A stretch of 19,657 bases of DNA from Alphaproteobacteria bacterium (GCA_006226265.1 SBHH01000072.1:1-19657); one strand, 5' to 3'; counted from the first letter of the stretch, positions 7,727-15,538 are shown. Numbers and translations: made by a program. Notes: a model not told the origin generated them from the sequence alone.

Positions 7727-7981
7727 ATGACTGACAAGGTACAGAACCTTTCCGGCCCGACGCTGAGCTACACCGATATCCGTGAAGCCGTCGATGCGGC
7801 TCATCGGCTCCGGAGCGAAGAAATCATCCGCCTCGGCCATGCCGCGGGCGCAGGCCTTAAAAAAGCCTATAAGGGGGTGGGCAAGGCTTTTGCCGATCTC
7901 ACCCTCCGGACCGCAATGACGGCCGAGCGGCGGGAAGAGTTTGCCCTGCCTATTCTCAAAGGCCGGGTGAATTATGACTAG
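7727..7981 (+). CDS. Small protein of unknown function (84 aa)
   Basis: I do not recognise this protein. It begins MTDKVQNLSGPTLSYTDIRE, has a predicted amphipathic helix around VDAAHRLRSEEIIRLGHAA, then a Gly/Lys-rich stretch (AGAGLKKAYKGVGKAF), and ends LPILKGRVNYD. There is no signal peptide or membrane segment. ATG 7727 is chosen because AAGGA lies 7-8 bases upstream; an earlier in-frame ATG at 7640 would start inside the operator palindrome and give a low-complexity leader. Its last 8 bases overlap the start of the GNAT gene (ATGACTAG), implying translational coupling. The two PhaR-like operators upstream hint at regulation linked to PHB storage; it lacks the length of a typical phasin. 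Function is unknown. Confidence 0.75.
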   Translation: MTDKVQNLSGPTLSYTDIREAVDAAHRLRSEEIIRLGHAAGAGLKKAYKGVGKAFADLTLRTAMTAERREEFALPILKGRVNYD

Positions 7982-8525
7982 CACCGCAAGCCTTCCAGGC
8001 GCGGCGGCGGGGCCGGTAGAGGATTTAGCCCCCGTCATCCGCCGCCTGGGACGGGAGGAACGGGCCGAAATGCTGGCCCATTTCCTCCGGCTTGACGAGA
8101 AAAGCCGCTATTTCCGCTTTGGCTACCCGGCGGCGGAAAACACCATCCGGCGGTATTGCGAGATGGAGCCGGTTCTTGAGCCGGTCATTATCGGCGCTTT
8201 CATCGGCGGCACGCTTCGGGGTATTGCTGAAATCCGTCCGCTTGAAAATGCCGTCCATCAGGAAGCGGAGCTCGCCTTCTCGATCGAGGAAAACTGGCAG
8301 AGCCTCGGCCTTGGGCATACCCTGATGGCCGAAGCGATGGTGGAGGCGCGCCTCAAAGGCATCCCGAAACTCCAGCTGAGCTGTCTTCCCGATAACTTCC
8401 GCATGCGTCGCCTCGCCGAACAGTTCGGCGCGCATGTGACGCGCCAGACCGGCCAGATCAGATGCGAGTTCTCGCTTCAACGGCCCGGGAAACTGACCAC
8501 CGCCGGGTCTACAGCGTGGCAGTGA
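7974..8525 (+). CDS. GNAT-family N-acetyltransferase
   Basis: The 183-residue protein carries the GNAT fold. The segment RLDEKSRYFRFGYP is typical of GNAT proteins resembling the acetyltransferase module of larger acyl-CoA-binding proteins. Motif A, the acetyl-CoA pyrophosphate loop, reads QSLGLGHTLMAEAMVEAR with the Q-x-x-G-x-G pattern, following the beta-4 strand EAELAFSIEENW. The distal part (LQLSCLPDNFRMRRLAEQFG) is the usual motif B with the Asn and the helix that follows. The substrate is unknown. The start ATG overlaps the preceding small gene by 8 bases, so the two form one unit. A convergent gene remnant ends 48 bases downstream with no clear terminator hairpin between them. Confidence 0.85.
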   Translation: MTSTASLPGAAAGPVEDLAPVIRRLGREERAEMLAHFLRLDEKSRYFRFGYPAAENTIRRYCEMEPVLEPVIIGAFIGGTLRGIAEIRPLENAVHQEAELAFSIEENWQSLGLGHTLMAEAMVEARLKGIPKLQLSCLPDNFRMRRLAEQFGAHVTRQTGQIRCEFSLQRPGKLTTAGSTAWQ

Positions 8526-8573
8526 CCCGAATACTGGCGGCCCCGTCCGTCGGCCCCTCAACCTGTCCACCCG

Positions 8574-8825
8574 CTAGTTGCTAGTACAGGGTGGATTGCT
8601 GACGGGCGGGGAGTTCGGCATCATCGATGCCAGTATTGAAGCCGGGGGGAGAGCCCCTTTCGCCATCTCGCCGGCGGTCGCGAGTGCGAAGAAAGGCGCG
8701 GCCTCGATCCAGCGGCGATAGGCCTCCGTCAAATGATCCGTTTCCTTGGCAAGGGAATTGGGATTAACCGGGCCGTAGAGCGCCTCCAGTTCTTCCAGGG
8801 TCGTGATGGCATGGGGATCGGTCAT
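8574..8825 (-). pseudogene. Truncated PPOX (pyridoxamine 5'-phosphate oxidase-like) flavoprotein gene
   Basis: The first about 52 residues (MTDPHAITTLEELEALYGPV, then LAKETDHLTEAYRRWIEAAPFFALATAG) match the N-terminus of the FMN-dependent PPOX family of DR2398/MSMEG_1061 type as I recall it; those proteins are about 200 residues long. The family then continues 'GLDCSPRGDPPGFV', but here the frame runs into an unrelated 31-residue tail and stops. In the next frame the same DNA reads GERGSPPGF, resembling a shortened SPRGDPPGF, so a small deletion or frameshift near 8650-8680 followed by loss of the 3' two thirds would explain it. No FMN-binding core remains, so I call it a remnant. A genuine 83-residue protein is the less likely alternative. 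Confidence 0.6.
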
Positions 8826-8848
8826 TTGACTTATCCTTAATTTTCATA

Positions 8849-8885
8849 AAATCATCGTTAAAATACGCGAAATCATGGTTAAAAT
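8849..8885. repeat. AT-rich 16-bp direct repeat, 21-bp period
   Basis: AAATCATCGTTAAAAT (8849-8864) and AAATCATGGTTAAAAT (8870-8885) differ at one base and are offset by 21 bases, two helical turns. They lie just upstream of the minus-strand PPOX remnant and downstream of hxlR. The region is strikingly AT-rich compared with its surroundings, so it may be the promoter and operator of the PPOX gene. No known motif is recognised. Confidence 0.5.
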
Positions 8886-8903
8886 CGCCTTAATTTCACA
8901 TAA

Positions 8904-9254
8904 TTAGCCTTTTTCCCGTTTTTTCGCCAATTCCAGTTCCGCCGCCCATTTCTCCGCCCAGCGATCGAAGAGAGCAAGCTGTTTTGTAAGGTCTTCGCCG
9001 AGCGGTGTATAGCCATAGCCTTCCCCTTCCTGATGAGTGACAAGGCCGAGTGCGCGGAGGCTTTTGAGCCGCGTGTTGAGAAGGCTCGGCGATATATCGC
9101 CACAGCGCGCCTGCAGATCCCGGAAGGTAAGGGGGCCTTCCCGCAACTCCCAAAGAATACGAAGCGTCCAGCGCTGCCCCAATATATCGAACAGCACCAT
9201 CACGGGCCGTCCCGTTGTGCTCCCGCGCGACGGGTTTCCGGGCGCCAGGGTCAT
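8904..9254 (-). CDS. HxlR-family winged-helix transcriptional regulator
   Basis: The 116-residue protein is a single winged-helix domain of HxlR type: LGQRWTLRILWELREGPLTF (25-44), then the recognition segment GDISPSLLNTRLKSLRALGL (52-71), and a wing around HQEGEGYGYTPLGEDL. The C-terminus is a charged helix probably used for dimerisation. Many HxlR proteins sense reactive or electrophilic compounds; the one cysteine seen here is C51, in the loop before the recognition helix. The gene is divergent from the carboxymuconolactone-decarboxylase-like gene at 9333, and the gap between them holds two palindromes that fit as its operators. The start ATG at 9254 gives a normal family length. Confidence 0.9.
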   Translation of the reverse strand: MTLAPGNPSRGSTTGRPVMVLFDILGQRWTLRILWELREGPLTFRDLQARCGDISPSLLNTRLKSLRALGLVTHQEGEGYGYTPLGEDLTKQLALFDRWAEKWAAELELAKKREKG

Positions 9255-9269
9255 GTTTCGCTCCTTCGC

Positions 9270-9298
9270 TTGACGCTACAGAAAATGTAGCATATGGT
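9270..9298 (+). promoter_or_regulatory. Candidate promoter for the CMD-like gene
   Basis: TTGACG (9270-9275) and TATGGT (9293-9298) are 17 bases apart and match sigma-70 boxes at 5/6 and 4/6. The spacer is almost exactly filled by the first HxlR palindrome, so repressor binding there would block RNA polymerase. The predicted transcript would start near 9305, inside or beside the second palindrome. Confidence 0.5.
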
Positions 9299-9317
9299 TT
9301 GCTACAGATTTTATAGC
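9275..9317. promoter_or_regulatory. Paired operator palindromes, probably for the adjacent HxlR regulator
   Basis: GCTACAGAAAATGTAGC (9275-9291) is a perfect GCTACA-N5-TGTAGC dyad. GCTACAGATTTTATAGC (9301-9317) is the same 17-base design with one arm mismatch. Both lie in the divergent hxlR/CMD gap, starting 26 bases apart, and overlap the candidate plus-strand promoter. A small winged-helix dimer binding each dyad is the simplest reading. Confidence 0.6.
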
Positions 9318-9332
9318 ACAAGGAAGATGGCA

Positions 9333-9908
9333 ATGAAACAGTCTCTCACTCCGCTTGATCCGCCTTATGCCGCCGATGTTGCCGCCATGCTCGATAAATA
9401 TCCAAAGTCGAAGGGCTATCTCCTGACATTGTTCCGGGTTTTTGCGAACAGTGCCCGCTTTGTTAAAAAAGGGGTTCCCAACCTACTGGATGACGAGAGC
9501 CCGCTCCCTCTCCACATAAGGGAGATTGTCATCCTCCGCACCACGGCCAATAAAGGATGCGAATATGAATGGGGCGTGCATGTGACGATCTTTGCAAAGA
9601 AAGCCGGACTTTCGGAAGCCGCTCTCTATGCCACGGTCCATGAGGACGCCACGGCGCCCTGCTGGGAGGCGAAGGAGCAGAACCTTATCGCCGCCATTGA
9701 TGAATTCTGCCGGTTCGGTCGATTGACCGAAGATGTAAAAGCGACCTTCGAAGAGAACTGGAGCAAGGAACAACAGCTTGAAATCCTCGCCCTCATTGGC
9801 GCCTATCATACGATCAGCTTCGTCGCCAATCTCTCTTCCATCGAAGGAGAGGCCTTTGCGGCCCGCTTTCCGGCGAAAGAAAAGGCTGAGTTGTCAGGGA
9901 AGGTTTAG
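9333..9908 (+). CDS. Carboxymuconolactone decarboxylase / AhpD-like family protein
   Basis: The 191-residue protein belongs to the CMD/AhpD superfamily. The hallmark segment reads IREIVILRTTANKGCEYEWGVH, with the conserved Glu, Arg, Cys and His arranged as in the single-cysteine gamma-CMD-like group rather than the CxxC peroxidase-partner AhpD group. Such proteins act in aromatic catabolism or as alkylhydroperoxide-type oxidoreductases; the substrate here is unknown. I choose ATG 9333 because AAGGAAG (9320-9326) precedes it by 6 bases; ATG 9327 sits on that site and ATG 9294 lies inside an operator. Expression is probably controlled by the divergent HxlR gene. Its 3' end overlaps the convergent HAD gene by 15 bases. 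Confidence 0.85.
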   Translation: MKQSLTPLDPPYAADVAAMLDKYPKSKGYLLTLFRVFANSARFVKKGVPNLLDDESPLPLHIREIVILRTTANKGCEYEWGVHVTIFAKKAGLSEAALYATVHEDATAPCWEAKEQNLIAAIDEFCRFGRLTEDVKATFEENWSKEQQLEILALIGAYHTISFVANLSSIEGEAFAARFPAKEKAELSGKV

Positions 9909-10550
9909 AAGTCTCAAAAGATCTTCCATGCGTTTGAAGGGGACCGCGCCGGTGGCGGCGAGGGGGCCGGGATCGTTGTGGGGGGCGTAGGCGAAGCAGC
10001 GCATCTTGGCGCGCGCGGCGCCGGTTACGCCGGAGAGGCTGTCCTCGATCACCACGGCATCTTCGGGCGCAACGTCGAAGGCCTTGGTGGCGGCAAGGAA
10101 AAGGGCGGGGTCGGGTTTCGCGATCCCAAGCACATAGGCGGAGAAAAGATGGCCGCCGAACCGCTCCATTAGGCCGGTCTGGCCCAAAGTGATCGCCATC
10201 TTGTCGAGCCCGCCATTTGACGCGACGCAAAAGGGGATATTTGCGGTCTCCAGCCGATCAAGGATATCAAAAACCCCTTCGACCACCTCAACCCCCTGCC
10301 GGAGGCGGTTAAATTCCTCCTCATATATTTCATCACGCCAGTTTGCGGGCAGCGAAATGCCGGATGCGGTCACTTCCGCCTCGATATCGCGGAGGATCCA
10401 GCCCGTATAGCGCGCCGTGCATTCTTCGACCGAGAGATCGAGACCATAGCGTTGCAGGCTTTCGGCGACGACCGCGTTCGCAACCGGTTCCGTATCCACA
10501 AGGACGCCGTCGCAATCGAAAATAACGAGTTTCGGGGGCATTGCGGGCAT
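9894..10550 (-). CDS. HAD-superfamily phosphatase (beta-phosphoglucomutase-like subfamily)
   Basis: The 218-residue protein is a HAD-IA hydrolase. Motif I is FDCDGVLVDTEP (nucleophile D12, acid/base D14), with a helical cap after it. Motif II is the Ser in CVASNGG, motif III the Lys in GIAKPDPALFL, and motif IV the acidic pair in VVIEDSLSGV. Substrates in this group are sugar phosphates or phosphoglycolate and cannot be chosen from sequence alone. ATG 10550 is preferred: AGGAG lies about 8 bases upstream, overlapping the end of holA, and it places motif I at the usual distance. The gene starts 11 bases after holA, so it is the last member of the leuS-lptE-holA unit. It is convergent with, and overlaps, the CMD-like gene. 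Confidence 0.88.
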   Translation of the reverse strand: MPAMPPKLVIFDCDGVLVDTEPVANAVVAESLQRYGLDLSVEECTARYTGWILRDIEAEVTASGISLPANWRDEIYEEEFNRLRQGVEVVEGVFDILDRLETANIPFCVASNGGLDKMAITLGQTGLMERFGGHLFSAYVLGIAKPDPALFLAATKAFDVAPEDAVVIEDSLSGVTGAARAKMRCFAYAPHNDPGPLAATGAVPFKRMEDLLRLLNLP

Positions 10551-10561
10551 CCGGCTCTCTC

Positions 10562-11581
10562 CTATCGCCGCCGGCTCGCCATGGCGATGCGCATCAGGGC
10601 GCGGCGGCAGATGGTTTCGGCAGGGTACCCGGTCGTCTTGCAATCGATTTCCGCCTTTAAGGTAATATCGAGACCCGTCGCCATATGGGCCGCGCCTTTA
10701 CCGGAAATCTGGATGGCGGCCTTTTTCTGATTGTAATAGGGAATGCCGGATTTCCGGATGGCATCCTCGGGGCGCATGCCCGCATCGCGAAGCGCCGCCG
10801 CCTTATGAAGCTGTTTCAGCTGGTTCTGGATCAGGCGGAGAAAGGCGATCGGACTTTCGCCCGCCTCGAACGCGCGACCCAGAAGACGTTCCAGCCGGTC
10901 AAGCTGACCGAGAAGCGCCGCATCCATGATGTCAAAAACGTTTTGATCGGACGAATCGCCGATAATTTCCCGCACTTCGTCGAGGGTGAGCGGCGCTTCG
11001 CGCTTTCCATGATAGAGAATGAGCTTGTCGAGCTCCTGCCGGGAAATAGCGCGGTCGCCACCGAGATTCTCCCGAAGATAATCGGTGATCTCGCGGGTTG
11101 GGTGAATGCCGTTACTCCCCAGCATCTCCTGGATCAGGCCGTTCATATCCTGCGCCTTGTCATGAAAGCAGGGCGTCACGGCGCCATGGGGGGCCCCCTT
11201 CACCATTTTGACAAGCGCGCTGTCTTTCTTAAGGTCCCCCGCCTCGATCACGACGATGCTGCCCTCAAGCGGCAGATCGGCAAGGCTTGCGACCTGGTCC
11301 TTGTGATTGCCGGTTGCATTCCGAAGGCGCACCACTCGCTCCCCGCCCATCATGGAAAGGGCCGTGGCCTCGTCCATCAGGCGGGCGGGATCATGACCAA
11401 GCTCGCCCGCGTCAATCTCGGAATAGGAAAAGGGATCGTCGAGAGTGCCGAGAACGCTTAAGCAAAGGGCGCGACCCCGTTCGCGCACCAGCCCCTCATC
11501 GGCGCCGTAAAGGAGAAAGAGCCGGAGCTTCGGATCGCGGGACTTCAGGAAGGCATCAAATTTCTGGCCTGGAAGCTCCAA
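10562..11581 (-). CDS. holA: DNA polymerase III subunit delta HolA
   Basis: HolA is the delta subunit of the clamp loader; it opens the beta sliding clamp. The 339-residue product is close to the usual length of about 340. The N-terminal segment KFDAFLKSRDPKLRLFLLYGADEGLVRERG, the central NLGGDRAISRQELDKLILYHG and the C-terminal LIQNQLKQLHKAAALRDAGM are typical alphaproteobacterial delta features. The AAA+-like fold lacks a P-loop, as expected for delta. The start is TTG 11581, a rare codon, chosen because family homology begins there and only 3 bases separate it from the lptE stop. Translation is probably coupled to lptE. Downstream is a HAD phosphatase gene. Confidence 0.93.
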   Translation of the reverse strand: MELPGQKFDAFLKSRDPKLRLFLLYGADEGLVRERGRALCLSVLGTLDDPFSYSEIDAGELGHDPARLMDEATALSMMGGERVVRLRNATGNHKDQVASLADLPLEGSIVVIEAGDLKKDSALVKMVKGAPHGAVTPCFHDKAQDMNGLIQEMLGSNGIHPTREITDYLRENLGGDRAISRQELDKLILYHGKREAPLTLDEVREIIGDSSDQNVFDIMDAALLGQLDRLERLLGRAFEAGESPIAFLRLIQNQLKQLHKAAALRDAGMRPEDAIRKSGIPYYNQKKAAIQISGKGAAHMATGLDITLKAEIDCKTTGYPAETICRRALMRIAMASRRR

Positions 11582-11584
11582 GGA

Positions 11585-12085
11585 TCACCGCCCGGAAAAG
11601 AAGACGGAAAGCTGCTGGTTGATCTGCTCCGCCGCGACAAGCGCCGCGCGTTTCTCGGCGTTATTCTCGGCCGAGAGGTTGGCAAATTCCGACTGCACCA
11701 CGTTATAGGCCGCAACATTCTGGGTCGATCCGCTATAAATGACCTTGTTGGTCGCCGTCTCGATCAACTGGAATCTGCTGGTGAGGTTGAGGTTATAGCG
11801 GGTTTTGGTGTCGTCTTGCTGAATGGCAAGACCGACCTTCTGGGTCTCGACGCTGATATTAAGGTGATAGAGCGCCTTGGCCGGATAGCCTTTCGGCGTC
11901 ATCAGATCGAGAAGCTCATTTCGAAGGATCTGCTGGGTCCGGCCCCGGATCGGCTCGATATAAATCGCCGCCAGCTTTTCCTGCACTGCCGCGCTATGTG
12001 TGCGCTCGCCATAAAGCGGCTGCCAGCCACAGGCGGAGAGCAGGCCCAGAAGGGCGATGACAAGACTGACCCTAAATAACGACAT
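11585..12085 (-). CDS. lptE: LPS-assembly lipoprotein LptE
   Basis: LptE is the outer-membrane lipoprotein that plugs LptD and helps deliver lipopolysaccharide to the cell surface. The 166-residue product starts [20 protein letters not shown], a type II signal peptide with lipobox LSAC and lipidated Cys19. GWQPLYG follows directly, the alphaproteobacterial LptE signature. The mature domain is about 150 residues, consistent with the family. ATG 12085 is chosen because the signal peptide begins there; a longer in-frame reading from 12169 would lie within leuS and hide the signal peptide. The start overlaps the leuS stop by 14 bases and the stop is 3 bases from holA, so leuS-lptE-holA form one compact unit. 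Confidence 0.92.
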   Translation of the reverse strand: MSLFRVSLVIALLGLLSACGWQPLYGERTHSAAVQEKLAAIYIEPIRGRTQQILRNELLDLMTPKGYPAKALYHLNISVETQKVGLAIQQDDTKTRYNLNLTSRFQLIETATNKVIYSGSTQNVAAYNVVQSEFANLSAENNAEKRAALVAAEQINQQLSVFFSGR

Positions 12086-14633
12086 TGACGATCCGGTTGG
12101 GCACAACGATGATTTTACGAATGGGCACGCCATTGATCGCATTCTGCACGGATTGCTGATTGAGTGCAATTTCCTCGATTTTTTCGCGCGTCTCGTCGGG
12201 TGCTACCTCTATGGTGGCGCGAAGCTTGCCCTTGACCTGTACGGCCATGGTAATCTGCGATTCCACGGTCAGTTCCGCGCGGGCGACCGGCCAGGGCGTA
12301 TCCACCAAAATGGTGTCATGGCCGAGTGTCTCCCACATCTCTTCGGCGAGGTGGGGCATCATCGGGGCAATAAGCTTAACAATGGTTTCCATGGCTTCGC
12401 GCAGCGCCCATTGAGTTCCTAGGTCATCCTCCCAAGTGAAATCGTTCAGAACTTTCATGAATTCATAAATGCGTGCGATGGCATTGTTGAAATGCAGATC
12501 CTCAATATTCCGGGTAACATGTGCTATTGTTTTATGTGTGGCCTTGCGAAGGTTTAGCGCGTTATCCGAAAATCCTGTAGGAACATCCGTGCCGACAGCA
12601 CATATTCCGATCATATTTTCGCCAATATAGCGATAGAGACGTTGGACAAACCGCCAGGCGCCGGTCGCGCCCGCATCGGTCCATTCCATATCGCGGTCCG
12701 GCGGGCTGTCGGACAGGACGTACCAGCGCGCGGCATCGGCGCCGAATTTGTCGATGATGGCCCCGGGATCGACGACATTCTTTTTCGACTTCGACATTTT
12801 CTCGACGCCGCCGACCTTGACCGGCTTGCCGGTCGCCATTTCGATCAGCTCGCCCGCATCACTATAGGTTACTTCCTCGGGCAGCAGCCATTCACCGGTG
12901 GAACTGCGGTAGGTTTCATGGGTGACCATACCTTGGGTGAACAGCCCGGCAAAGGGTTCGTCGAGGTTCGACCAGCCGGTCTCCTTCATGGCGCGGGAAT
13001 AGAAGCGCGAATAGAGAAGATGCAGGATCGCATGTTCGATCCCGCCGATATATTGATCGACCGGCAGCCAGTAGTCGGCCTTGTCGCGCTCCACCGGCAC
13101 ATCGGCACGAGGGGAGCAGAAGCGCGCGAAATACCAGGACGAATCGACGAAAGTATCCATCGTGTCGGTTTCACGCGTCGCCTCGCCGCCGCATTGGGGG
13201 CAGGCGACATGCTTCCAGGTCGGATGATGATCCAGCGGGTTGCCGGGTTTGTCGAAGGTAACGTCGTCCGGCAGCAGGACGGGCAGGTTCTCGGCCTTTT
13301 CCGGCACCGTGCCGCACTTCTCGCAATGGACGACCGGGATCGGGCAGCCCCAGTAGCGCTGGCGCGACAGGCCCCAGTCGCGGAGGCGGAAATTCACCTG
13401 CGCCGTGCCCTGGCCCTTTTCCTCCAGCCGGCGAATGATCTCTTCCTTCGCGGCCTCGACATCCAGGCCGTTCAGAAAGTCCGAATTGACGATTTTGCCG
13501 GGCCCGGTATAGGGCGCATCGCTGATGTCCGCTGCGGCCTCGCCATTGGCGGCGACCACGGGAAGAATTTCAAGACCGTATTTCCGCGCGAAGTCAAAGT
13601 CGCGCTGGTCATGGGCGGGACAGCCAAAGAGCGCGCCCGTGCCGTAATCCATCAGGACGAAGTTCGCAACATAAACGGGGAGGCGCTTGCCCTCGATAAA
13701 GGGATGTTTCACGAAAAGCCCGGTATCCGCGCCCCGCTTCTCGGCCTTTTCGATGGCTTCCTCGCTTGTCCCCATCTGGTGACATTCGGCAACGAAGGCG
13801 GCGATCTTCTCATCGCTTTTGGCGAGCTTCTGGGTCAGCGGATGATCGGCGGAAATGGCCATGAAGCTTGCGCCGAACAGGGTGTCGGGGCGGGTCGTAT
13901 AAATCTCGATCCCGCCGTCACCCTCCGACAGCTCGAAGGTGACATGGGCGCCGGTGCTGCGGCCGATCCAGTTCTGCTGCATCAGGCGCACGCGGTCGGG
14001 CCAGCGGTCGAGATGGTCGAGGCTTTCCAGCAGCTCCTCGCTGTAGTCGGAAATGCGGAACATCCATTGATTGAGCTTGCGCTTTTCGACCACCGCGCCG
14101 GAGCGCCAGCCCTTGCCGTCGATCACCTGCTCGTTGGCGAGCACGGTCATATCGACCGGGTCCCAGTTGACCCAGCTTTCCTTGCGGTAGACGAGACCCT
14201 TTTCGAGGAAATCGAGGAACAGGCGCTGCTGATGCCCGTAATAGCCAGGATGGCAGGTCGCAAACTCCTTGCTCCAGTCGAGCGAGAGGCCCATGGATTG
14301 CAGCTCGCCCCGCATATGGTCGATATTGGCATAGGTCCATTCGGCCGGATGCACGCCCTTGTCGCGCGCCGCATTCTCCGCCGGCAGACCGAAGGCATCC
14401 CAACCCATCGGATGCATGACGTTGAAGCCTTGCGCTTTTTTATAGCGGGCGACCACATCCCCCATGGTGTAGTTGCGGACATGGCCGATGTGTATGCGGC
14501 CCGACGGATAGGGAAACATCTCCAGCACATAATATTTTTCGCGCGAAGGGTCGGCCTCCACCTCGAAACTTTTCTTCTCGGCCCAGACGGCCTGCCACTT
14601 GGCTTCGACTTCTTTCGCATTATAGCGGGACAT
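12072..14633 (-). CDS. leuS: Leucyl-tRNA synthetase LeuS
   Basis: LeuS charges tRNA-Leu with leucine in the cytoplasm. The 853-residue class Ia synthetase has the HIGH motif in [14 protein letters not shown] (HIGH at 48-51) and KMSKS at 612-616 within [14 protein letters not shown]. The inserted editing domain is marked by the Thr-rich [12 protein letters not shown] and by [20 protein letters not shown]. The leucine-specific catalytic region shows CEKCGTVP with a later CPQCGG pair, a possible zinc ribbon, and [17 protein letters not shown] choose ATG 14633 with upstream GGGA; a GTG at 14651 would add six residues. It follows the DUF3576 gene by 99 bases and overlaps lptE by 14 bases. Confidence 0.98.
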   Translation of the reverse strand: MSRYNAKEVEAKWQAVWAEKKSFEVEADPSREKYYVLEMFPYPSGRIHIGHVRNYTMGDVVARYKKAQGFNVMHPMGWDAFGLPAENAARDKGVHPAEWTYANIDHMRGELQSMGLSLDWSKEFATCHPGYYGHQQRLFLDFLEKGLVYRKESWVNWDPVDMTVLANEQVIDGKGWRSGAVVEKRKLNQWMFRISDYSEELLESLDHLDRWPDRVRLMQQNWIGRSTGAHVTFELSEGDGGIEIYTTRPDTLFGASFMAISADHPLTQKLAKSDEKIAAFVAECHQMGTSEEAIEKAEKRGADTGLFVKHPFIEGKRLPVYVANFVLMDYGTGALFGCPAHDQRDFDFARKYGLEILPVVAANGEAAADISDAPYTGPGKIVNSDFLNGLDVEAAKEEIIRRLEEKGQGTAQVNFRLRDWGLSRQRYWGCPIPVVHCEKCGTVPEKAENLPVLLPDDVTFDKPGNPLDHHPTWKHVACPQCGGEATRETDTMDTFVDSSWYFARFCSPRADVPVERDKADYWLPVDQYIGGIEHAILHLLYSRFYSRAMKETGWSNLDEPFAGLFTQGMVTHETYRSSTGEWLLPEEVTYSDAGELIEMATGKPVKVGGVEKMSKSKKNVVDPGAIIDKFGADAARWYVLSDSPPDRDMEWTDAGATGAWRFVQRLYRYIGENMIGICAVGTDVPTGFSDNALNLRKATHKTIAHVTRNIEDLHFNNAIARIYEFMKVLNDFTWEDDLGTQWALREAMETIVKLIAPMMPHLAEEMWETLGHDTILVDTPWPVARAELTVESQITMAVQVKGKLRATIEVAPDETREKIEEIALNQQSVQNAINGVPIRKIIVVPNRIVNVVI

Positions 14634-14680
14634 GGAAATTTTCCCGTTCACTTCTCAAAATCTGACAATCGGAATTGGCG

Positions 14681-14723
14681 CCGCGCCGCGAAAGTCTCTT
14701 TTCGGAGCGTTCGGACGGCGCGG
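14681..14723 (-). other. GC-rich inverted repeat in the leuS leader
   Basis: Perfect 8-base arms CCGCGCCG (14681-14688) and CGGCGCGG (14716-14723) flank a 27-base loop, between the DUF3576 stop and the leuS start. On the minus-strand transcript no U-run follows the second arm, so it is not a standard intrinsic terminator. It could be a leader structure or an mRNA-processing element. No tRNA-like T-box features are visible. Confidence 0.4.
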
Positions 14724-14732
14724 AGTATAGGA

Positions 14733-15281
14733 TTATTGGCCTTCACGCGCTACCCTAAGCTCGCGCGCCTTGGCCAGAATGGCATTTTCAAGGTCGGTGA
14801 TGACTTTGGGGGCGAGGGGGACGGCGATCCACTGGTTGGCCGCATCCAGGTTCTGCTTGAAGGCAGTGACGCGGAGTCCGTCGGCCCGGAGCCGCCGGTC
14901 GAGGATATAGACGGTGACCTTGAACCGCTCACTTGGCGAATCCGGCGAGGAATACCAGTCCGTGATGATCACGCCGCCGAACGGATCGGCGGAGGAGAGG
15001 GGCATGAAGGAGAGCGTATCGAGAGAGGCGCGCCAGAGATAGGCATTGACCCCGAGGCCGCCGCCCCCCGTACCGTTGCCGCCGTTCTGCAGATCCTTGT
15101 CGTCGCTTCCGAACAGGCCGCCCTTGCCGAAGATCGTCTGTTCGTTTTTCACGCCGGTCTGGTAGACGACGCCGCGGCTTTTTTCCGGAAATGTCGATTT
15201 CGCGCCGAGATCGGCATCGCAGCCCGCCAGCAACAGGGAGACAATGAGTCCTGTCAGGGTAAAAATCAGTCGGCGTTTCAT
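14733..15281 (-). CDS. DUF3576 domain-containing lipoprotein
   Basis: The 182-residue product starts MKRRLIFTLTGLIVSLLLAG and then C21, a type II signal peptide with lipobox LAGC, so it is a membrane-anchored lipoprotein. After a Gly/Asn-rich stretch (NGGNGTGGGG) comes a conserved block, VNAYLWRASLDTLSFMPLSS followed by DPFGGVIITDWYSSP, then RFKVTVYILDRRLRADGLRV. This pattern matches DUF3576, a family I recall next to leuS in Alphaproteobacteria; its function is unknown. The start is set by the signal peptide at ATG 15281, with AGAGG upstream; an in-frame upstream ATG at 15380 adds 33 residues that would spoil it. It is followed by leuS on the same strand. Confidence 0.85.
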   Translation of the reverse strand: MKRRLIFTLTGLIVSLLLAGCDADLGAKSTFPEKSRGVVYQTGVKNEQTIFGKGGLFGSDDKDLQNGGNGTGGGGLGVNAYLWRASLDTLSFMPLSSADPFGGVIITDWYSSPDSPSERFKVTVYILDRRLRADGLRVTAFKQNLDAANQWIAVPLAPKVITDLENAILAKARELRVAREGQ

Positions 15282-15538
15282 ATTCGTTAAAACCTCTAGG
15301 ATCCGTAGTCGTTCGCCTTTTTTCGCGGGCTTTGCCCTCCGCGTACCGACAGATAAACCGCGTAAATACGGCAAAATCAAGAATGCTGAGTTTATGCCAG
15401 CTTTCTCCCTTTGAGAACAGGAGAAAATGATAGTTTACAGAACTGTCAAGAATGGTCTGCATCGACACATGGTCCCGAATTCCGGAAAAGGGCAGCACAA
15501 AAAATTTGCGTGATGCCTGTCACAGGACGTTCCGCATC

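Noticed and set aside
8530..8637. Nine-base inverted repeat AATACTGGC/GCCAGTATT flanking the end of the PPOX remnant, as mobile-element ends
   Set aside because: The arms are short and there is no transposase or target duplication; one match of this length in about 100 bases is not enough evidence.
8831..8839. TTATCCTTA as a DnaA box
   Set aside because: It differs from TTATCCACA at important 3' positions, stands alone, and there is no other origin signature nearby.
13685..13700. TGTTTCACGAAAAGCC inside leuS as a fifth parS
   Set aside because: Only the left half matches parS; the right half of the palindrome is lost, and the bases encode a normal LeuS segment.
12642..15290. An 882-codon open frame on the plus strand, antisense to leuS and the DUF3576 gene
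   Set aside because: leuS is certain on the other strand. The open frame follows from codon bias that avoids TTA, CTA and TCA, and its translation is Arg/His/Gly-rich with no recognisable domain and no ribosome-binding site.
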